64,000 bases of DNA from CALMEC01 sp964531025 (GCA_964531025.1 CAZHDY010000001.1:1240001-1304000); one strand, 5' to 3'; positions 1 through 8,878 are shown, numbered from the stretch's first letter. Made by a program: numbers and translations. The notes: a model not told the origin generated them from the sequence alone.

Positions 1-720
1 GCCGCGCTTGCCGAAGATCACCTTGACGCCGTCGTCATGACGCTCGCGGTCGAAGCCGAACCGCTTGTCGTTCCAACCGTAGGTGAAGCCGGTGAAGGCG
101 CGCGCCGCCTCGCGGATGTCACGCTCGGTATAACCGTTGTTGACACCGAGGGTGAACAGCTCGAAGAGCTCGCGGGCGAAGTTCTCGTTGGGCTCGCGCT
201 TGTGCGAGTTGCTGAGGTCGAGGAACCGCTGCATGGCGTGGTCGTGCACGATGGCGTGAGCCATCCCACGGAACGACTTGAGTGAGTGCTTGCGGAGTGT
301 GGTGTAGTGCCGCAGCATCAGCTTCGTGTCGCCGACCTTGTCGTTGGACACGCCGAAATGGTCGTGCCAGTTGAGGGTCATGCGCTCGACGAGCGGGTGG
401 CGGCCGCGAACCGCCCGGTCCAGCCACCACAGCACGTCGTGACCGTACTCGTTCAGCGGATCGATCGGCTGATCGTTGACCTTCGCCGGCGGCCCGGACA
501 GCTGGGGACCCTTCGGGGTGAGGAGACCGTTGACCAGCTTGGGAAGCGGCTGCCGGGCCAGAGCGTTCACGTCCCGGGGAAGGGCACCGAAGCCGGCACG
601 CCAGTACAGACGCTCCACGCGCTGGCGGGCCTTCGCGTCGATGGGTGCGGCACCCACACGCTTCGTGGCCTTCGGTTTCGGTTTCGGCTTCTTGGCCGTC
701 AGGATCTTCTTCGCGCTCAC
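1..720 (-). CDS. DUF1800 family protein, 3' end cut off by the window
   Basis: The first 240 codons are visible and read off the left edge without a stop. The family signature is clear: WRAGFGALPRD near residue 40, NWHDHFGVSND near 120, then NENFARELFELFTLGVN and YTERDIREAARAFTGF. DUF1800 proteins are usually ~450-550 aa, so about half is missing. The GTG start overlaps the TGA of the upstream cupredoxin gene by 4 bases (GTGA), so the two are translationally coupled. Members are usually secreted through Tat and sit beside a DUF1501 gene. Here the N-terminus is a Lys/Pro-rich stretch (KKPKPKPKATKR) with no hydrophobic core, so export is not evident. Biochemical function of the family is unknown. 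Confidence 0.85.
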   Translation of the reverse strand, partial: MSAKKILTAKKPKPKPKATKRVGAAPIDAKARQRVERLYWRAGFGALPRDVNALARQPLPKLVNGLLTPKGPQLSGPPAKVNDQPIDPLNEYGHDVLWWLDRAVRGRHPLVERMTLNWHDHFGVSNDKVGDTKLMLRHYTTLRKHSLKSFRGMAHAIVHDHAMQRFLDLSNSHKREPNENFARELFELFTLGVNNGYTERDIREAARAFTGFTYGWNDKRFGFDRERHDDGVKVIFGKRG

Positions 721-1052
721 GGTGCGGTGGTCCTCACTTTGGGCTTACGGATGTTCAGAGGTACCGCCATCCCCAGGGCCTCATGCCCCGCGACGCGGCA
801 GTACAACGTGTAGCGCCCGGGCTTCAGACGGACACGGATCGCCTTCGTGGTGCCTGGCAATGCGATCGGACTGCGGGCGATGGTCACCCCGTCGGCGCGG
901 CGGACCGCCAGATCGTGGTCGTCCTCACCGATGTTGTGGACCTGCATGCGCCACAGGCCGCTGGGCCCCGCCATACGGGAACCGTTGAAGTTGAACTCGC
1001 GCGCGTAGACGAGAATCCGAGCGGGAGGAAGTGCGTGAGCGTCGGCTGCCAT
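717..1052 (-). CDS. Small cupredoxin (type-1 copper protein)
   Basis: The 111-residue product is a single plastocyanin-like domain. Candidate type-1 copper ligands are the His in EDDHDLAV, the Cys in YTLYCRVAGH, the His of AGHEAL and the Met of LGMAV, in the order H-C-H-M expected of electron-transfer cupredoxins. The chosen ATG has GAAGGAG only 2 bases upstream, so a slightly different start is possible. The frame stays open upstream, but that stretch does not look like protein. No signal peptide or membrane anchor precedes the domain, which is odd for a periplasmic-type fold. It is coupled to the DUF1800 gene by a GTGA overlap, and the two probably act together. Confidence 0.78.
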   Translation of the reverse strand: MAADAHALPPARILVYAREFNFNGSRMAGPSGLWRMQVHNIGEDDHDLAVRRADGVTIARSPIALPGTTKAIRVRLKPGRYTLYCRVAGHEALGMAVPLNIRKPKVRTTAP

Positions 1053-1352
1053 GACTCCTTCGGGGTATCGGTTCCGAGAAAGGGTGCCTTGGTCGCGGCA
1101 CCTTACCGGATGGTCCGACGCCCCCCGCCGACCACAGGCGACAGCCGATAGCTTTTCGTGGTTCACCGGTGGGTTTTGGAGCGGTCGACCGCATCGTGTC
1201 CCACCGACTAAAACTGACAATCGTTAAAAAGCTGTTTGAAGGGCGTATGTCGGACCGAGCGGCATGACGCGATCCGTCCCCGAAATGACCGACGCCCGAT
1301 CGCAGAGCGACCGGGCGTCATTCGTAACGCGCCCCGGATGGATCCGGACGGA
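1053..1352. other. Intergenic region between cytochrome c and cupredoxin genes
   Basis: No convincing gene. It holds a GC-rich hairpin at 1290-1320 on the side of the oxidase operon, and a conspicuous AT-rich patch (about 1205-1232) that is the best place for the promoter of the cupredoxin/DUF1800 pair. I could not fix a -10/-35 pair there. Confidence 0.5.
1290..1320 (-). terminator. Hairpin after the cta operon
   Basis: Inverted repeat: GACGCCCG and CGGGCGTC with inner CGC/GCG pairing around AGA. It lies 33 bases past the stop of the cytochrome c gene, and on the minus strand it is followed by a short T-containing run (GGTCATTTCG). It is probably the terminator of the ctaC-D-E operon. Confidence 0.5.
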
Positions 1353-1826
1353 CTACTCCTCGATCTCGGATCGCAGCTTCGGAAGCGGCTTGGCCGGCCT
1401 GATGGTGCTCTCCTCGGCCGCCTTGCCCGCTCCGGCCTTCGTCGCGATGTACCAGGCCACGTCGATGGCGTCCTGGCCCGTGACAAGGTTGGCCGGCATG
1501 TGGGGAACCGGGGGATTCGACGGACGACGGTTCGGATGCTTGATCCAGTACTCGACGACATTCGAGAACGAGTCGCTCGGGTAGCCCTCGGCGCGGGATG
1601 CACGGAAGGCGTCATCCAGATTCGGTCCGATCCCACCGGGGCTGCCCGCGTCGGCGAGCGCATGACACGAACCGCAGTTGGTCATGAACTTCTGCTTGCC
1701 GTTCGCGATGTCCGCCTCGCCCTCGGACGAGACGCCGCAGGCGGCGAGCGTGGTCGCGGCGAGCGTGGCCACGGCCACGACAGCGAGCGAACGGGAGCGA
1801 CGACGAAGATTCATATTCAGGGCCAT
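1353..1826 (-). CDS. Lipoprotein c-type cytochrome
   Basis: The 157-aa precursor has an N-terminal hydrophobic segment ending in LAAC (Cys30), a lipobox, so the mature protein should be membrane-anchored outside the cytoplasm. A single heme-binding CGSCH (Cys51-His55) and a downstream Met in PHMPANL give a mono-heme, His/Met cytochrome c of ~13 kDa. It is the last gene of the oxidase operon. Its ATG shares one base with the TGA of ctaE (TGATG), so it is translationally coupled. The position suggests it is the electron donor to the CuA site of CtaC, or a small electron carrier for the oxidase. A second in-frame ATG four codons later is an alternative start. Confidence 0.88.
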   Translation of the reverse strand: MALNMNLRRRSRSLAVVAVATLAATTLAACGVSSEGEADIANGKQKFMTNCGSCHALADAGSPGGIGPNLDDAFRASRAEGYPSDSFSNVVEYWIKHPNRRPSNPPVPHMPANLVTGQDAIDVAWYIATKAGAGKAAEESTIRPAKPLPKLRSEIEE

Positions 1827-2443
1827 CAGACGAGGTAGACGACGACGAAGAGGAACACCCACACGACATCCACGAAGTGCCAGTAGATGGAGGTGCTCAC
1901 CAGAGCCCCGTCCTTCCCGTGGCTGAACTCGCCGGCACGAGCGCGCATGTAACAGAACGTGAGGGCACAGAGACCGAAGAACACGTGCAGACCGTGGAGA
2001 CCGGTGAGCATGTAGAACGTCGTGCCGAAGATCGTGTCCTGCGGGGAGAACTCCAGGTGCGCGTACTCGTTGATCTGGATGATCAGGAAGGTCGCACCGA
2101 GGAAGATCGTCAGGAGCAGGCCTCGGTGGAGCCCCTTCCGGTCACCCGCGCGCATGCGCTTCTCCGCCCACCAGATGGTGAAACTGGAGAAGACGAGGAG
2201 TCCGGTGTTCGCCGCGGTCAGAAGCTGGGGCAGACCGTCGAACGGCTCACGGCCCTCGAAGTGCGGCGGCCAGCTCTGTGCATTGCTGCGGGCGATGAAG
2301 TACGCCGCGAAGAAGGCGGCGAAGAACATGACCTCGGAGCCGATGAAGAGCACCATGCCGAGGACACCGGCGTTCATGCGCGAGACCGCCGATTGGCTAC
2401 CGACCGACTGCGTGACGGGCGTGGAGTGAGCTTCCGTGGTCAT
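1826..2443 (-). CDS. ctaE: Cytochrome c oxidase subunit III
   Basis: The 205-aa protein has five predicted transmembrane helices, which matches the short form of subunit III. Family landmarks include GMVLFIGSEVMFFAAFF near the N-terminus, TGLHGLHVFFG in the middle and the terminal YWHFVDVVWVFLF. Subunit III supports stability and proton uptake of the aa3 oxidase in the plasma membrane. The ATG overlaps the ctaD stop by 4 bases (ATGA), and the TGA overlaps the next gene, the lipoprotein cytochrome c. It is therefore in the middle of a tightly coupled operon. Confidence 0.95.
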   Translation of the reverse strand: MTTEAHSTPVTQSVGSQSAVSRMNAGVLGMVLFIGSEVMFFAAFFAAYFIARSNAQSWPPHFEGREPFDGLPQLLTAANTGLLVFSSFTIWWAEKRMRAGDRKGLHRGLLLTIFLGATFLIIQINEYAHLEFSPQDTIFGTTFYMLTGLHGLHVFFGLCALTFCYMRARAGEFSHGKDGALVSTSIYWHFVDVVWVFLFVVVYLV

Positions 2444-5208
2444 GCACGCACCGTCCCGAGGTCGTCGAGGGAGATGCGTTCGACGGAGACACCGGGTGCC
2501 GCCACGCGAATCTCGCTCATTTCCGTTTCACTGAGTGTCTCTCCGCCGACGATCACGAGCGTGTCGGGAAGGATGGCGCTGGCCACCGTGCGGGCGGCCT
2601 CGGCAGAACCGCCGTCGACGACCTCGCCCTGGGCGATCACACCGCTGTCCTGGAGGTCCTTGACCGCATCGTGCACCTTCTGGATGGCGACGCGGCGCAC
2701 CTCGGTGGCCTCCTCGCCCCAGTCCGGCTCGGGCACGTGCGCCGGGAGCACCAGCGTCACCCGCTTCGGGTCGTAGTCGACGCGCGCGCGGATGGCGTCG
2801 AGCAGCGCCTGGTCGATGCCGTCTCCGGCGACGACCATGAGGTGCTGGACATCCCGGCCGGTGATGCCGGCCGCGGCCTGGCCGCGACCCATGGTGAGGT
2901 GCGCGACCGGAAGGTTGGTGGCCTTGCGGACCCGGTCGACCAGGTCCTTGCGCAGCCACTCGGAGTGGGTGACGTCGTACGTCGCCATGAGGATCTCGTG
3001 CGACGCGTCATCCTTGGCGGCCTGGGTGATGGTCTCGAGCGTCTCACCCGCGGCCACGGTGCCCGAGGCGACGATGCCGTCACGACGCAGCGCGGCGATG
3101 GCGAGCGCCTGGCGACGCCGCATCGGTTCGACCTCGGCCTCGGTCTCCACCGGGGTGAAGAAGGAGAAGCGCCAGTGCCCGGACTTGTCCAGCTCGCGGA
3201 CCGCGTCGACGAGCGCCTGCGTGGTGACCGTCTCGCGTGCGACCACGAGGATGCTCGGGTGGAGCGTCTCGGAGATCTCGGATCCGCCGACGTCCTCGCC
3301 GGCGAAGATGATCGCGTGACGCGCGCCCTCGACCCCGTAGTTGTACGGACCGCCCACGACCTGCGGCGGGGCGTCGAAGTTGAACAGTGGCGGGGGCGAC
3401 GGCAGGAGCCACTCCAGCGTACGGCTGCGCCACGGGTTCCAGGGGGCCTTCGCGCCCTTCATCGCCGACTTGACCAGGTTGTAGAAGAAGACGAGCGTCC
3501 CGATCACCATCAGGCTGGAGAACAGGCTGATGACGAGGTTCAGGTGCTCGAACCGGGGCTCGTAGTCGGCCACGCGGCGGGGCATGCCCTGGACGCCGAG
3601 GTAGTGCATCGGGAGGAAGGTCCCGTTGAACCCGACGAACGTCAACCAGAAATGCCACTTGCCCAGGCGTTCATCCATCATCTTCCCGAAGGCCTTCGGG
3701 AACCAGTAGTAGATGCCCGCGAAGATCGTGAACATGCTTCCGGCGAAGAAGACGTAGTGGATGTGCGCCACGATGTAGTAGGTGTCGGTCACGAAGATGT
3801 CCGCCGGCAGGATGGCGATGAACACCCCGGACAGGCCGCCCAACACGAACGTCCCGAGGAAGCCGAGCGCCCAGTACATCGGTGTCTGGAGATGGATGCG
3901 CCCGCCCCAGAGCGTGCCGAGCCACGAGAAGATCTTGATGCCCGTCGGGACCGCGATGAGCATGGTCGTGACCATCATCGGGATACGCAGCCAGGGCGTC
4001 ATACCCGACACGAACATGTGGTGGGCCCAGACGCCGAAGCCGAGCACGGCGATCGCGACCGTTGAGAACGCGATGGCCCGGTACCCGAATATCGGCTTGC
4101 GCGCGAAGGTCGCGATGACCTCGCTGATGATCCCGAATCCGGGGATCAGCATGATGTAGACGGCCGGGTGGCTGTAGAACCAGAAGATGTGCTGGTAGCT
4201 GACGACGTCGCCACCACCGGTCCAGTTGAAGAAGTTCGTGCCCATGATGCGGTCGAACATCGTCATGAACTGGGACGCCGCGACGAAGGGCGTGCCGAAG
4301 ACGATGAGGGCCTGCGTCGTGGCGTTCGCCCAGACCAGCAGGGGCATCCGCCAGATCGTCATGCCCGGTGCCCGCATGGTGATGATGGTCACCAGGAAGT
4401 TGACCGCGGTGAAGATTGAGGAGAACCCGGCGAACTGCACACCGACCTCGAAGAGGGTGGTACCCGTCCCTCCCTGCTCGGCGAGCGGCACGTAGGCGGT
4501 CCAACCGGACGAGTAGCCGCCGGTCATGACACCGATGAGGATCAGGATTCCCGCGGGCGGGAGCATCCACATGGACAGCGCGTTCAACTTGGGGAACGCC
4601 ATGTCCTTGGCGCCGATCATGATCGGCAGCACGTAGTTCGCGATACCACCGAACGCCGGGATCAGCACCAGGAAGATCATGAGGGCCGCGTGGCCCGTGA
4701 ACAGCCGGTTGAAGCCCTCACCGCCGACGATGTCGGCACCGGACTGGGCCAGCTCGGTCCGGACCAGCTCGGCGAGCGACCCGGCGACGATCAGGAAGAA
4801 CAGGACGACACCCATGTACTGGATGCCGATGACCTTGTGGTCGGTGTTCATCTTGAAGTAGTCGCGCCAGGACGTCGCACCGTGGAACGAGTGGTCGTCG
4901 TAGTCGACCTTGCGTCCGGTCAACCACCGGAACCACCAGTCGAAACAGCCGATGCCGGCGATGAAGCCGAGACCACCGCCGAGCGCCATGGTGGCCACGA
5001 AGACCTGGTGCTCCCACAGCGGGTCCATGCCGAAGACGAGACGGAGGAAGAACGGGACGAGGATTCCGAGCGCGACGCCGAAGACGGTCCACCAGAAGAC
5101 CCGGGTCCACCAGTAGGCCAGTGAACGGGAGTCGCTGTGATGGTGGTGTCCGCCACCCTGTGCGTAACCGAGCGGAGTGCCGCTACCAGCTGGAGAATCG
5201 TGTGACAT
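2440..5208 (-). CDS. ctaD: Cytochrome c oxidase subunit I with fused C-terminal USP-like domains
   Basis: The 922-aa protein is about 300 residues longer than usual. Residues 30-95 contain two extra membrane helices ahead of the canonical core, which starts at TDHKVIG (~122). Heme a and CuB ligands are visible: His172 (TGHAAL), His347 and Tyr351 (YSHPAVY), His396/397, and His482/His484 (AHIHYV). The YSHPAVY motif, without the Glu of the common GHPEVY motif, marks the A2 subtype. At 473-477 the usual HDTY reads TDTY, so a His that normally helps bind Mg is Thr. Residues ~652-773 and ~787-915 form two alpha/beta domains resembling universal stress proteins (ILVVARE, LMVVAGD, LVIVGGE strands). 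It lies 9 bases after ctaC and overlaps ctaE. Confidence 0.93.
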   Translation of the reverse strand: MSHDSPAGSGTPLGYAQGGGHHHHSDSRSLAYWWTRVFWWTVFGVALGILVPFFLRLVFGMDPLWEHQVFVATMALGGGLGFIAGIGCFDWWFRWLTGRKVDYDDHSFHGATSWRDYFKMNTDHKVIGIQYMGVVLFFLIVAGSLAELVRTELAQSGADIVGGEGFNRLFTGHAALMIFLVLIPAFGGIANYVLPIMIGAKDMAFPKLNALSMWMLPPAGILILIGVMTGGYSSGWTAYVPLAEQGGTGTTLFEVGVQFAGFSSIFTAVNFLVTIITMRAPGMTIWRMPLLVWANATTQALIVFGTPFVAASQFMTMFDRIMGTNFFNWTGGGDVVSYQHIFWFYSHPAVYIMLIPGFGIISEVIATFARKPIFGYRAIAFSTVAIAVLGFGVWAHHMFVSGMTPWLRIPMMVTTMLIAVPTGIKIFSWLGTLWGGRIHLQTPMYWALGFLGTFVLGGLSGVFIAILPADIFVTDTYYIVAHIHYVFFAGSMFTIFAGIYYWFPKAFGKMMDERLGKWHFWLTFVGFNGTFLPMHYLGVQGMPRRVADYEPRFEHLNLVISLFSSLMVIGTLVFFYNLVKSAMKGAKAPWNPWRSRTLEWLLPSPPPLFNFDAPPQVVGGPYNYGVEGARHAIIFAGEDVGGSEISETLHPSILVVARETVTTQALVDAVRELDKSGHWRFSFFTPVETEAEVEPMRRRQALAIAALRRDGIVASGTVAAGETLETITQAAKDDASHEILMATYDVTHSEWLRKDLVDRVRKATNLPVAHLTMGRGQAAAGITGRDVQHLMVVAGDGIDQALLDAIRARVDYDPKRVTLVLPAHVPEPDWGEEATEVRRVAIQKVHDAVKDLQDSGVIAQGEVVDGGSAEAARTVASAILPDTLVIVGGETLSETEMSEIRVAAPGVSVERISLDDLGTVRA

Positions 5209-5217
5209 CTGCCCTGG

Positions 5218-5973
5218 TTATCCCTTCACGCTCGCCTGTGCTTTTTTCGCCCACTCGTCATAGTCCGCGGGCGACATGACGATCATGCGCGACCGCATGA
5301 CTCCGTGTCCGGCACCGCACAGCTCGGTGCAGATGATCCGGTAGGTGGTGCCCGCCGTCTCCGGCTTCATCGTGAACCGGACCAGGTTGTTGGTGATCCC
5401 CGGAACGGCGTCGCCCTTGATGCGGGTCTCGGGGACGAAGAACGAGTGGATCACATCCTGGGCCTGAAGCGTGAGCACGACCTGACGGTCCGTCGGTACC
5501 CGCAGGTCGCCGGTCTCGACGCCCAGCTCCGGATACGTGAAGGACCATGCGAACTGCTGTCCCACGACGTTGATCTTCACGGGACCGGGTGATGCGTCGG
5601 CGATCTCCTCGTTCTTGACCAGGACGATGGCGGCCCACACGGCGGTGATACCGATCACGACGGTCGGAATGAGCGTCCAGACGATCTCCAGGACCGTGTG
5701 TCCATGGTTGGACGATCCGTCACGCTCGTCCCCCGGCTTCGCGCGGAACCTCCAGACCGAGTACAGGAGGAAACTCATCACGACGGTGTACACCACGATG
5801 CTGGTCCACACGGTGAACCAGATCAGGCCGTCGACACGGTCTGCCTCCTTGGACGCCGCTTCGGGCATCCAGTCGAAGTACTTCGCGACGAAGACGCAGA
5901 TGCCGCCGATGATGATGCCGAGAACGGCGAGCGGCAGAGCGTGCTGCTTTGGGGAAAGTTTCGAGTCGGACAC
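5218..5973 (-). CDS. ctaC: Cytochrome c oxidase subunit II
   Basis: The 251-aa protein has three hydrophobic segments in its first ~125 residues and a C-terminal cupredoxin domain carrying the CuA centre. The ligands are the His of VIHSFF and the CTELCGAGHGVM block (two Cys, His, Met). It receives electrons from cytochrome c and passes them to CtaD. The frame is open further upstream, but I place the start at GTG 5973 (VSDSKLSP) because TAGGCT sits 7 bases before it with TTGAGA 16 bases further, giving a leaderless promoter. It is the first gene of ctaC-D-E-cytochrome c. The small membrane protein, ctaB and the MFS gene lie upstream in the same direction. Confidence 0.95.
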   Translation of the reverse strand: MSDSKLSPKQHALPLAVLGIIIGGICVFVAKYFDWMPEAASKEADRVDGLIWFTVWTSIVVYTVVMSFLLYSVWRFRAKPGDERDGSSNHGHTVLEIVWTLIPTVVIGITAVWAAIVLVKNEEIADASPGPVKINVVGQQFAWSFTYPELGVETGDLRVPTDRQVVLTLQAQDVIHSFFVPETRIKGDAVPGITNNLVRFTMKPETAGTTYRIICTELCGAGHGVMRSRMIVMSPADYDEWAKKAQASVKG

Positions 5974-5980
5974 GCTGGCG

Positions 5981-6008
5981 AGCCTACCACGCAGACCTGG
6001 CCTCTCAA
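5981..6008 (-). promoter_or_regulatory. Promoter of ctaC, leaderless
   Basis: Read on the minus strand: TTGAGA, 16 bases, TAGGCT, then 7 bases to the GTG of ctaC. The -35 is close to TTGACA and the -10 fits TANNNT. The expected transcription start falls at or next to the GTG, so the mRNA should lack a 5' leader. Confidence 0.65.
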
Positions 6009-6225
6009 GGCGCCGCACGCCCCGGGTATGGATTGTCCCGGTCAGGCCGGGATGAGCGTCCCTTCCGTCTCGCATGATGAAGGAATCGACGACCTCAGCC
6101 CGGGCTCCGAGCGGGATGTTCGCACCGTTGCCGCCGGCCCGGGTCGCGACTGTCGTACCGCCGATCGCCGCCCGACAACGAGGAACCGGTGCGGGTCCGA
6201 GCGGCCCGATGGCCGCGTCGGAGGG

Positions 6226-7461
6226 TCAGCCGACGCTCGGCCCGCGACGGGCACCACGGGTCACCGCTCCCGACGCGGTGTCGGACACCTCCCGCGCCCA
6301 GACGAGGGCGATGACCAGACAGGCCGTGAAGAGGCCCGCGCCCACCAGGTACGGCGCCGGGACATGCCAATCGAAGAGCGCACCCGCCGCCAGCGGTCCG
6401 AGCACGCGGGCGAGCCCGCTGGACGAGGCCAGCACCCCGAGCGATCCCCCCTGGTCGGCGTCGGACGAGGCCTTCGACACGAGGGCGGTGACAGGGGCGA
6501 ACACGAGCCCGGAGGCGGCGAGCAGCGCGGCGACCGGGAAGAGCGCCCAGAGATGGGTGGTGATGGCCAGGAGTCCGAGGGCTCCGCCCGTGAGGACGAT
6601 CCCCACGAGCATGATGGTGCGTTCGCCGTAGCGGTCGACGAGGGGTCCGAGCGCCTTCCCCTGCACCAGCGCCGCCGCGACCCCCACGAAGGCGAAGACG
6701 GCACCGGCCTCCGCCAGCCCGAAATCGAAGCGACGCTCACCGAGGAGGGCGAACGTCGTCTCCATGCCGGCGAAGGCGGCTGTGCCGAGGAAGGTGATGA
6801 CCACCATGGGCGCAATGGCGGGATCGCGGAACGCACGCGCGAAAAGGGCACGGCGCGAGGAGACGGGACCGGGCGTGCGCTCCGGCTCGGGTAGCCGCTT
6901 CCACGCGATGATGAGGTTGATCACGGCGAGAAGCGCCGCCGCGAAGAAGGGCAGACGGTGGTCGATCAGGGCGAAGACCGCGCCGAAGGCCGGGCCGATC
7001 ACGAAGCCGATACCGAACGCGGCGCCGATCAACCCCATGCCGCGGGCCCGCGTCTCGGGTGTGGTGATGTCGGCGACGTACGCCTGCGCCGTGGAGTAGG
7101 ACGCGCCGGAGATGCCGTTCAGGATCCGCGCGACGAAGAGCAACAGAACCGAGTTGGCGAGCCCGATGAGAAGCGACGACAACGCCGTCCCCACCAGTGA
7201 GGCCAGAATCACCGGACGGCGCCCGTAGCGATCGGAGATCCGCCCGAGGACCGGGGCGAAGATGAACTGCATCAGCGAGTAGACCGCGGTCAGCACCCCG
7301 ACCACCGTGGCCGAGGCGCCGAGGTCCTTCGCCCACAGGGGAAGGATGGGCACCACGATCCCGAAGCCGATGAGGTCGATCACCACCGTGGTGAAGACGA
7401 TCCCCATCGGGGTCAGGAAGAAGTTGGGCTTGCCCGCCTCGCGAGGTCTACGCCGCGACAC
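6226..7461 (-). CDS. MFS drug/metabolite transporter, TetA-like
   Basis: The product of 411 residues has about 12 hydrophobic segments and a short basic N-terminus. The loop 2-3 motif is GRISDRYGRRPVIL, typical of the 12-helix drug/H+ antiporter families. The second half repeats it weakly (GPLVDRYGERTIM). Members export drugs or small metabolites using the proton gradient; the substrate cannot be read from sequence. GTG 7461 was preferred over an upstream ATG because GGGAGGGAGGG lies just before it. It sits between ctaB and ctaC in the same orientation, so it could be co-transcribed with ctaB, but no role in oxidase assembly is implied by the family. Confidence 0.85.
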   Translation of the reverse strand: MSRRRPREAGKPNFFLTPMGIVFTTVVIDLIGFGIVVPILPLWAKDLGASATVVGVLTAVYSLMQFIFAPVLGRISDRYGRRPVILASLVGTALSSLLIGLANSVLLLFVARILNGISGASYSTAQAYVADITTPETRARGMGLIGAAFGIGFVIGPAFGAVFALIDHRLPFFAAALLAVINLIIAWKRLPEPERTPGPVSSRRALFARAFRDPAIAPMVVITFLGTAAFAGMETTFALLGERRFDFGLAEAGAVFAFVGVAAALVQGKALGPLVDRYGERTIMLVGIVLTGGALGLLAITTHLWALFPVAALLAASGLVFAPVTALVSKASSDADQGGSLGVLASSSGLARVLGPLAAGALFDWHVPAPYLVGAGLFTACLVIALVWAREVSDTASGAVTRGARRGPSVG

Positions 7462-7518
7462 GGCCCTCCCTCCCCGTCGACGAACGTCCACAGGTCCGAA
7501 TGATCAGACGGGTCCGCT

Positions 7519-8421
7519 TCATTTCAGCGCGGCGTCGACGGCGAGCGCCACGAAGAGCAGCGCCAGGTAGATCATCGAGTAGTGGAAGGTGATCTTCGCG
7601 CTCCGCTGACTCTCCGTGCGTGCCAGGTCGATCGCCATCCAGATGAAGATACCCCCGAGCACGAGGGCCGACACGAGGTAGACGATGCCGGCGACATCGG
7701 CGACCACCGGCAGAAGGGACACGCCGACCATGACGAGCGTCCACCAGAGGACCTGCTTGGCGGTCTCGGAATCACCGCGGACCACCGGGAGCATGGGTAC
7801 GCCCACCTTGGCGTAGTCACGCTTGATCATCATGGCGAGGGCCCAGAAGTGGGGCGGGGTCCAGTAGAAGACGATGGCGAACAGGATGAGCGACGCCACG
7901 CCCACGTCACCGTCGACGGCGGCCCAGCCGACCATGGGGGGCACCGCCCCGGCGGCACCGCCGATGACGATGTTCTGCACCGTCGTGCGTTTGAGCCAGA
8001 TGGTGTAGATCGCGACGTAGAGGACGAGCCCCACCATGGCCAGTCCGGATGCGACCCAGTTCACCCCGAAGCCCAGGATGAGCGCCGAGGCGACGCTGAT
8101 GGTGATCGCGAAGGTGAGCGCGTGGGTCGCACCGAGCCGTCCCGCGGGGATGGGCCTCTCGGCCGTGCGGCGCATCTCGGCGTCGATGTCGCGATCGAAC
8201 CACTGGTTGATGGCGTTGGCCCCACCCGCGGCGAGGTACCCGCCGATCGTCGTGAGCACCATGATCCGGACGGGCGGCCAGCCGCCCTGGGCCGCGAGCA
8301 TCGCGAAGAAGGTCGTGAACAGGAGCAGCGAGATGACCCGCGGCTTCGTCAGGCTGATGTAGTCGGAGATCAGCTGGATGAAGCGTCCCGCGGGGCGGGA
8401 CGGGTACACCTCGGTCGTCAC
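7519..8421 (-). CDS. ctaB: Protoheme IX farnesyltransferase (heme O synthase)
   Basis: The 300-aa membrane protein of the UbiA prenyltransferase superfamily adds a farnesyl group to heme b, giving heme O, the precursor of heme A for the aa3 oxidase in this cluster. The first Asp-rich prenyl-diphosphate motif is NQWFDRDIDAEM (~88), followed by RTAERPIPAG. The typical TPPHFWALAM and RDYAKVGVPMLPVV motifs are present, with about nine helices. The GTG start (VTTEVYPS) overlaps the TGA of the upstream 62-aa membrane protein gene (GTGA). The open frame extends further upstream, but that part is the shadow of the small gene. Confidence 0.95.
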   Translation of the reverse strand: MTTEVYPSRPAGRFIQLISDYISLTKPRVISLLLFTTFFAMLAAQGGWPPVRIMVLTTIGGYLAAGGANAINQWFDRDIDAEMRRTAERPIPAGRLGATHALTFAITISVASALILGFGVNWVASGLAMVGLVLYVAIYTIWLKRTTVQNIVIGGAAGAVPPMVGWAAVDGDVGVASLILFAIVFYWTPPHFWALAMMIKRDYAKVGVPMLPVVRGDSETAKQVLWWTLVMVGVSLLPVVADVAGIVYLVSALVLGGIFIWMAIDLARTESQRSAKITFHYSMIYLALLFVALAVDAALK

Positions 8422-8606
8422 TGGCGCACCCCGGTCTCGGCGGCGAGGATCACGACGAGCGCGAGGAAGAGCACGGGCAGGATGATCCAGACCCATTCGA
8501 CGACGCCGAGCCGCTCCCGCCGCGCGGCGACAACCTCGTTGCGTAGCTCGATGAGACCTCCTACGAGGATGAACACCATGGCGATGATGAACGCGATGAG
8601 CGGCAT
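8418..8606 (-). CDS. Two-helix small membrane protein coupled to ctaB
   Basis: The 62-residue product consists of one helix (LIAFIIAMVFILVGGLI), a short Arg/Glu-rich loop (RNEVVAARRERLG) and a second helix (VWIILPVLFLALVVILAA). I do not recognise a family. Its size and topology resemble small accessory subunits of respiratory complexes. The four-base overlap with ctaB and the nearby oxidase genes suggest a role in oxidase assembly or as a small subunit, but this is inference. TATGCT lies 8 bases before the ATG, so this is the leaderless first gene of the ctaB operon. Confidence 0.7.
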   Translation of the reverse strand: MPLIAFIIAMVFILVGGLIELRNEVVAARRERLGVVEWVWIILPVLFLALVVILAAETGVRQ

Positions 8607-8878
8607 TGTGAGCGAGCATATCGACCCTTGACCGCATCCGAACCGGGCGAGATGTCCCTGCGCGCGCCGGATGATTCACCCGCGTTCACGGCCCGGCGAC
8701 GACTCGTGGGGTGGTTCAACGGCCTCGTGGCGTGGAACGGGTCCCCCAGTGACCCGATGCGCCACCGGCAGTCCTTCCGCCGCACCGGACGACCACCGGG
8801 CGTCGCCTCGTCACGGTGTCTCTCGGCGCACGGCGACACCCCACATCTGTACCGAGGACCAGCGGGTAGGCTCGCCCG

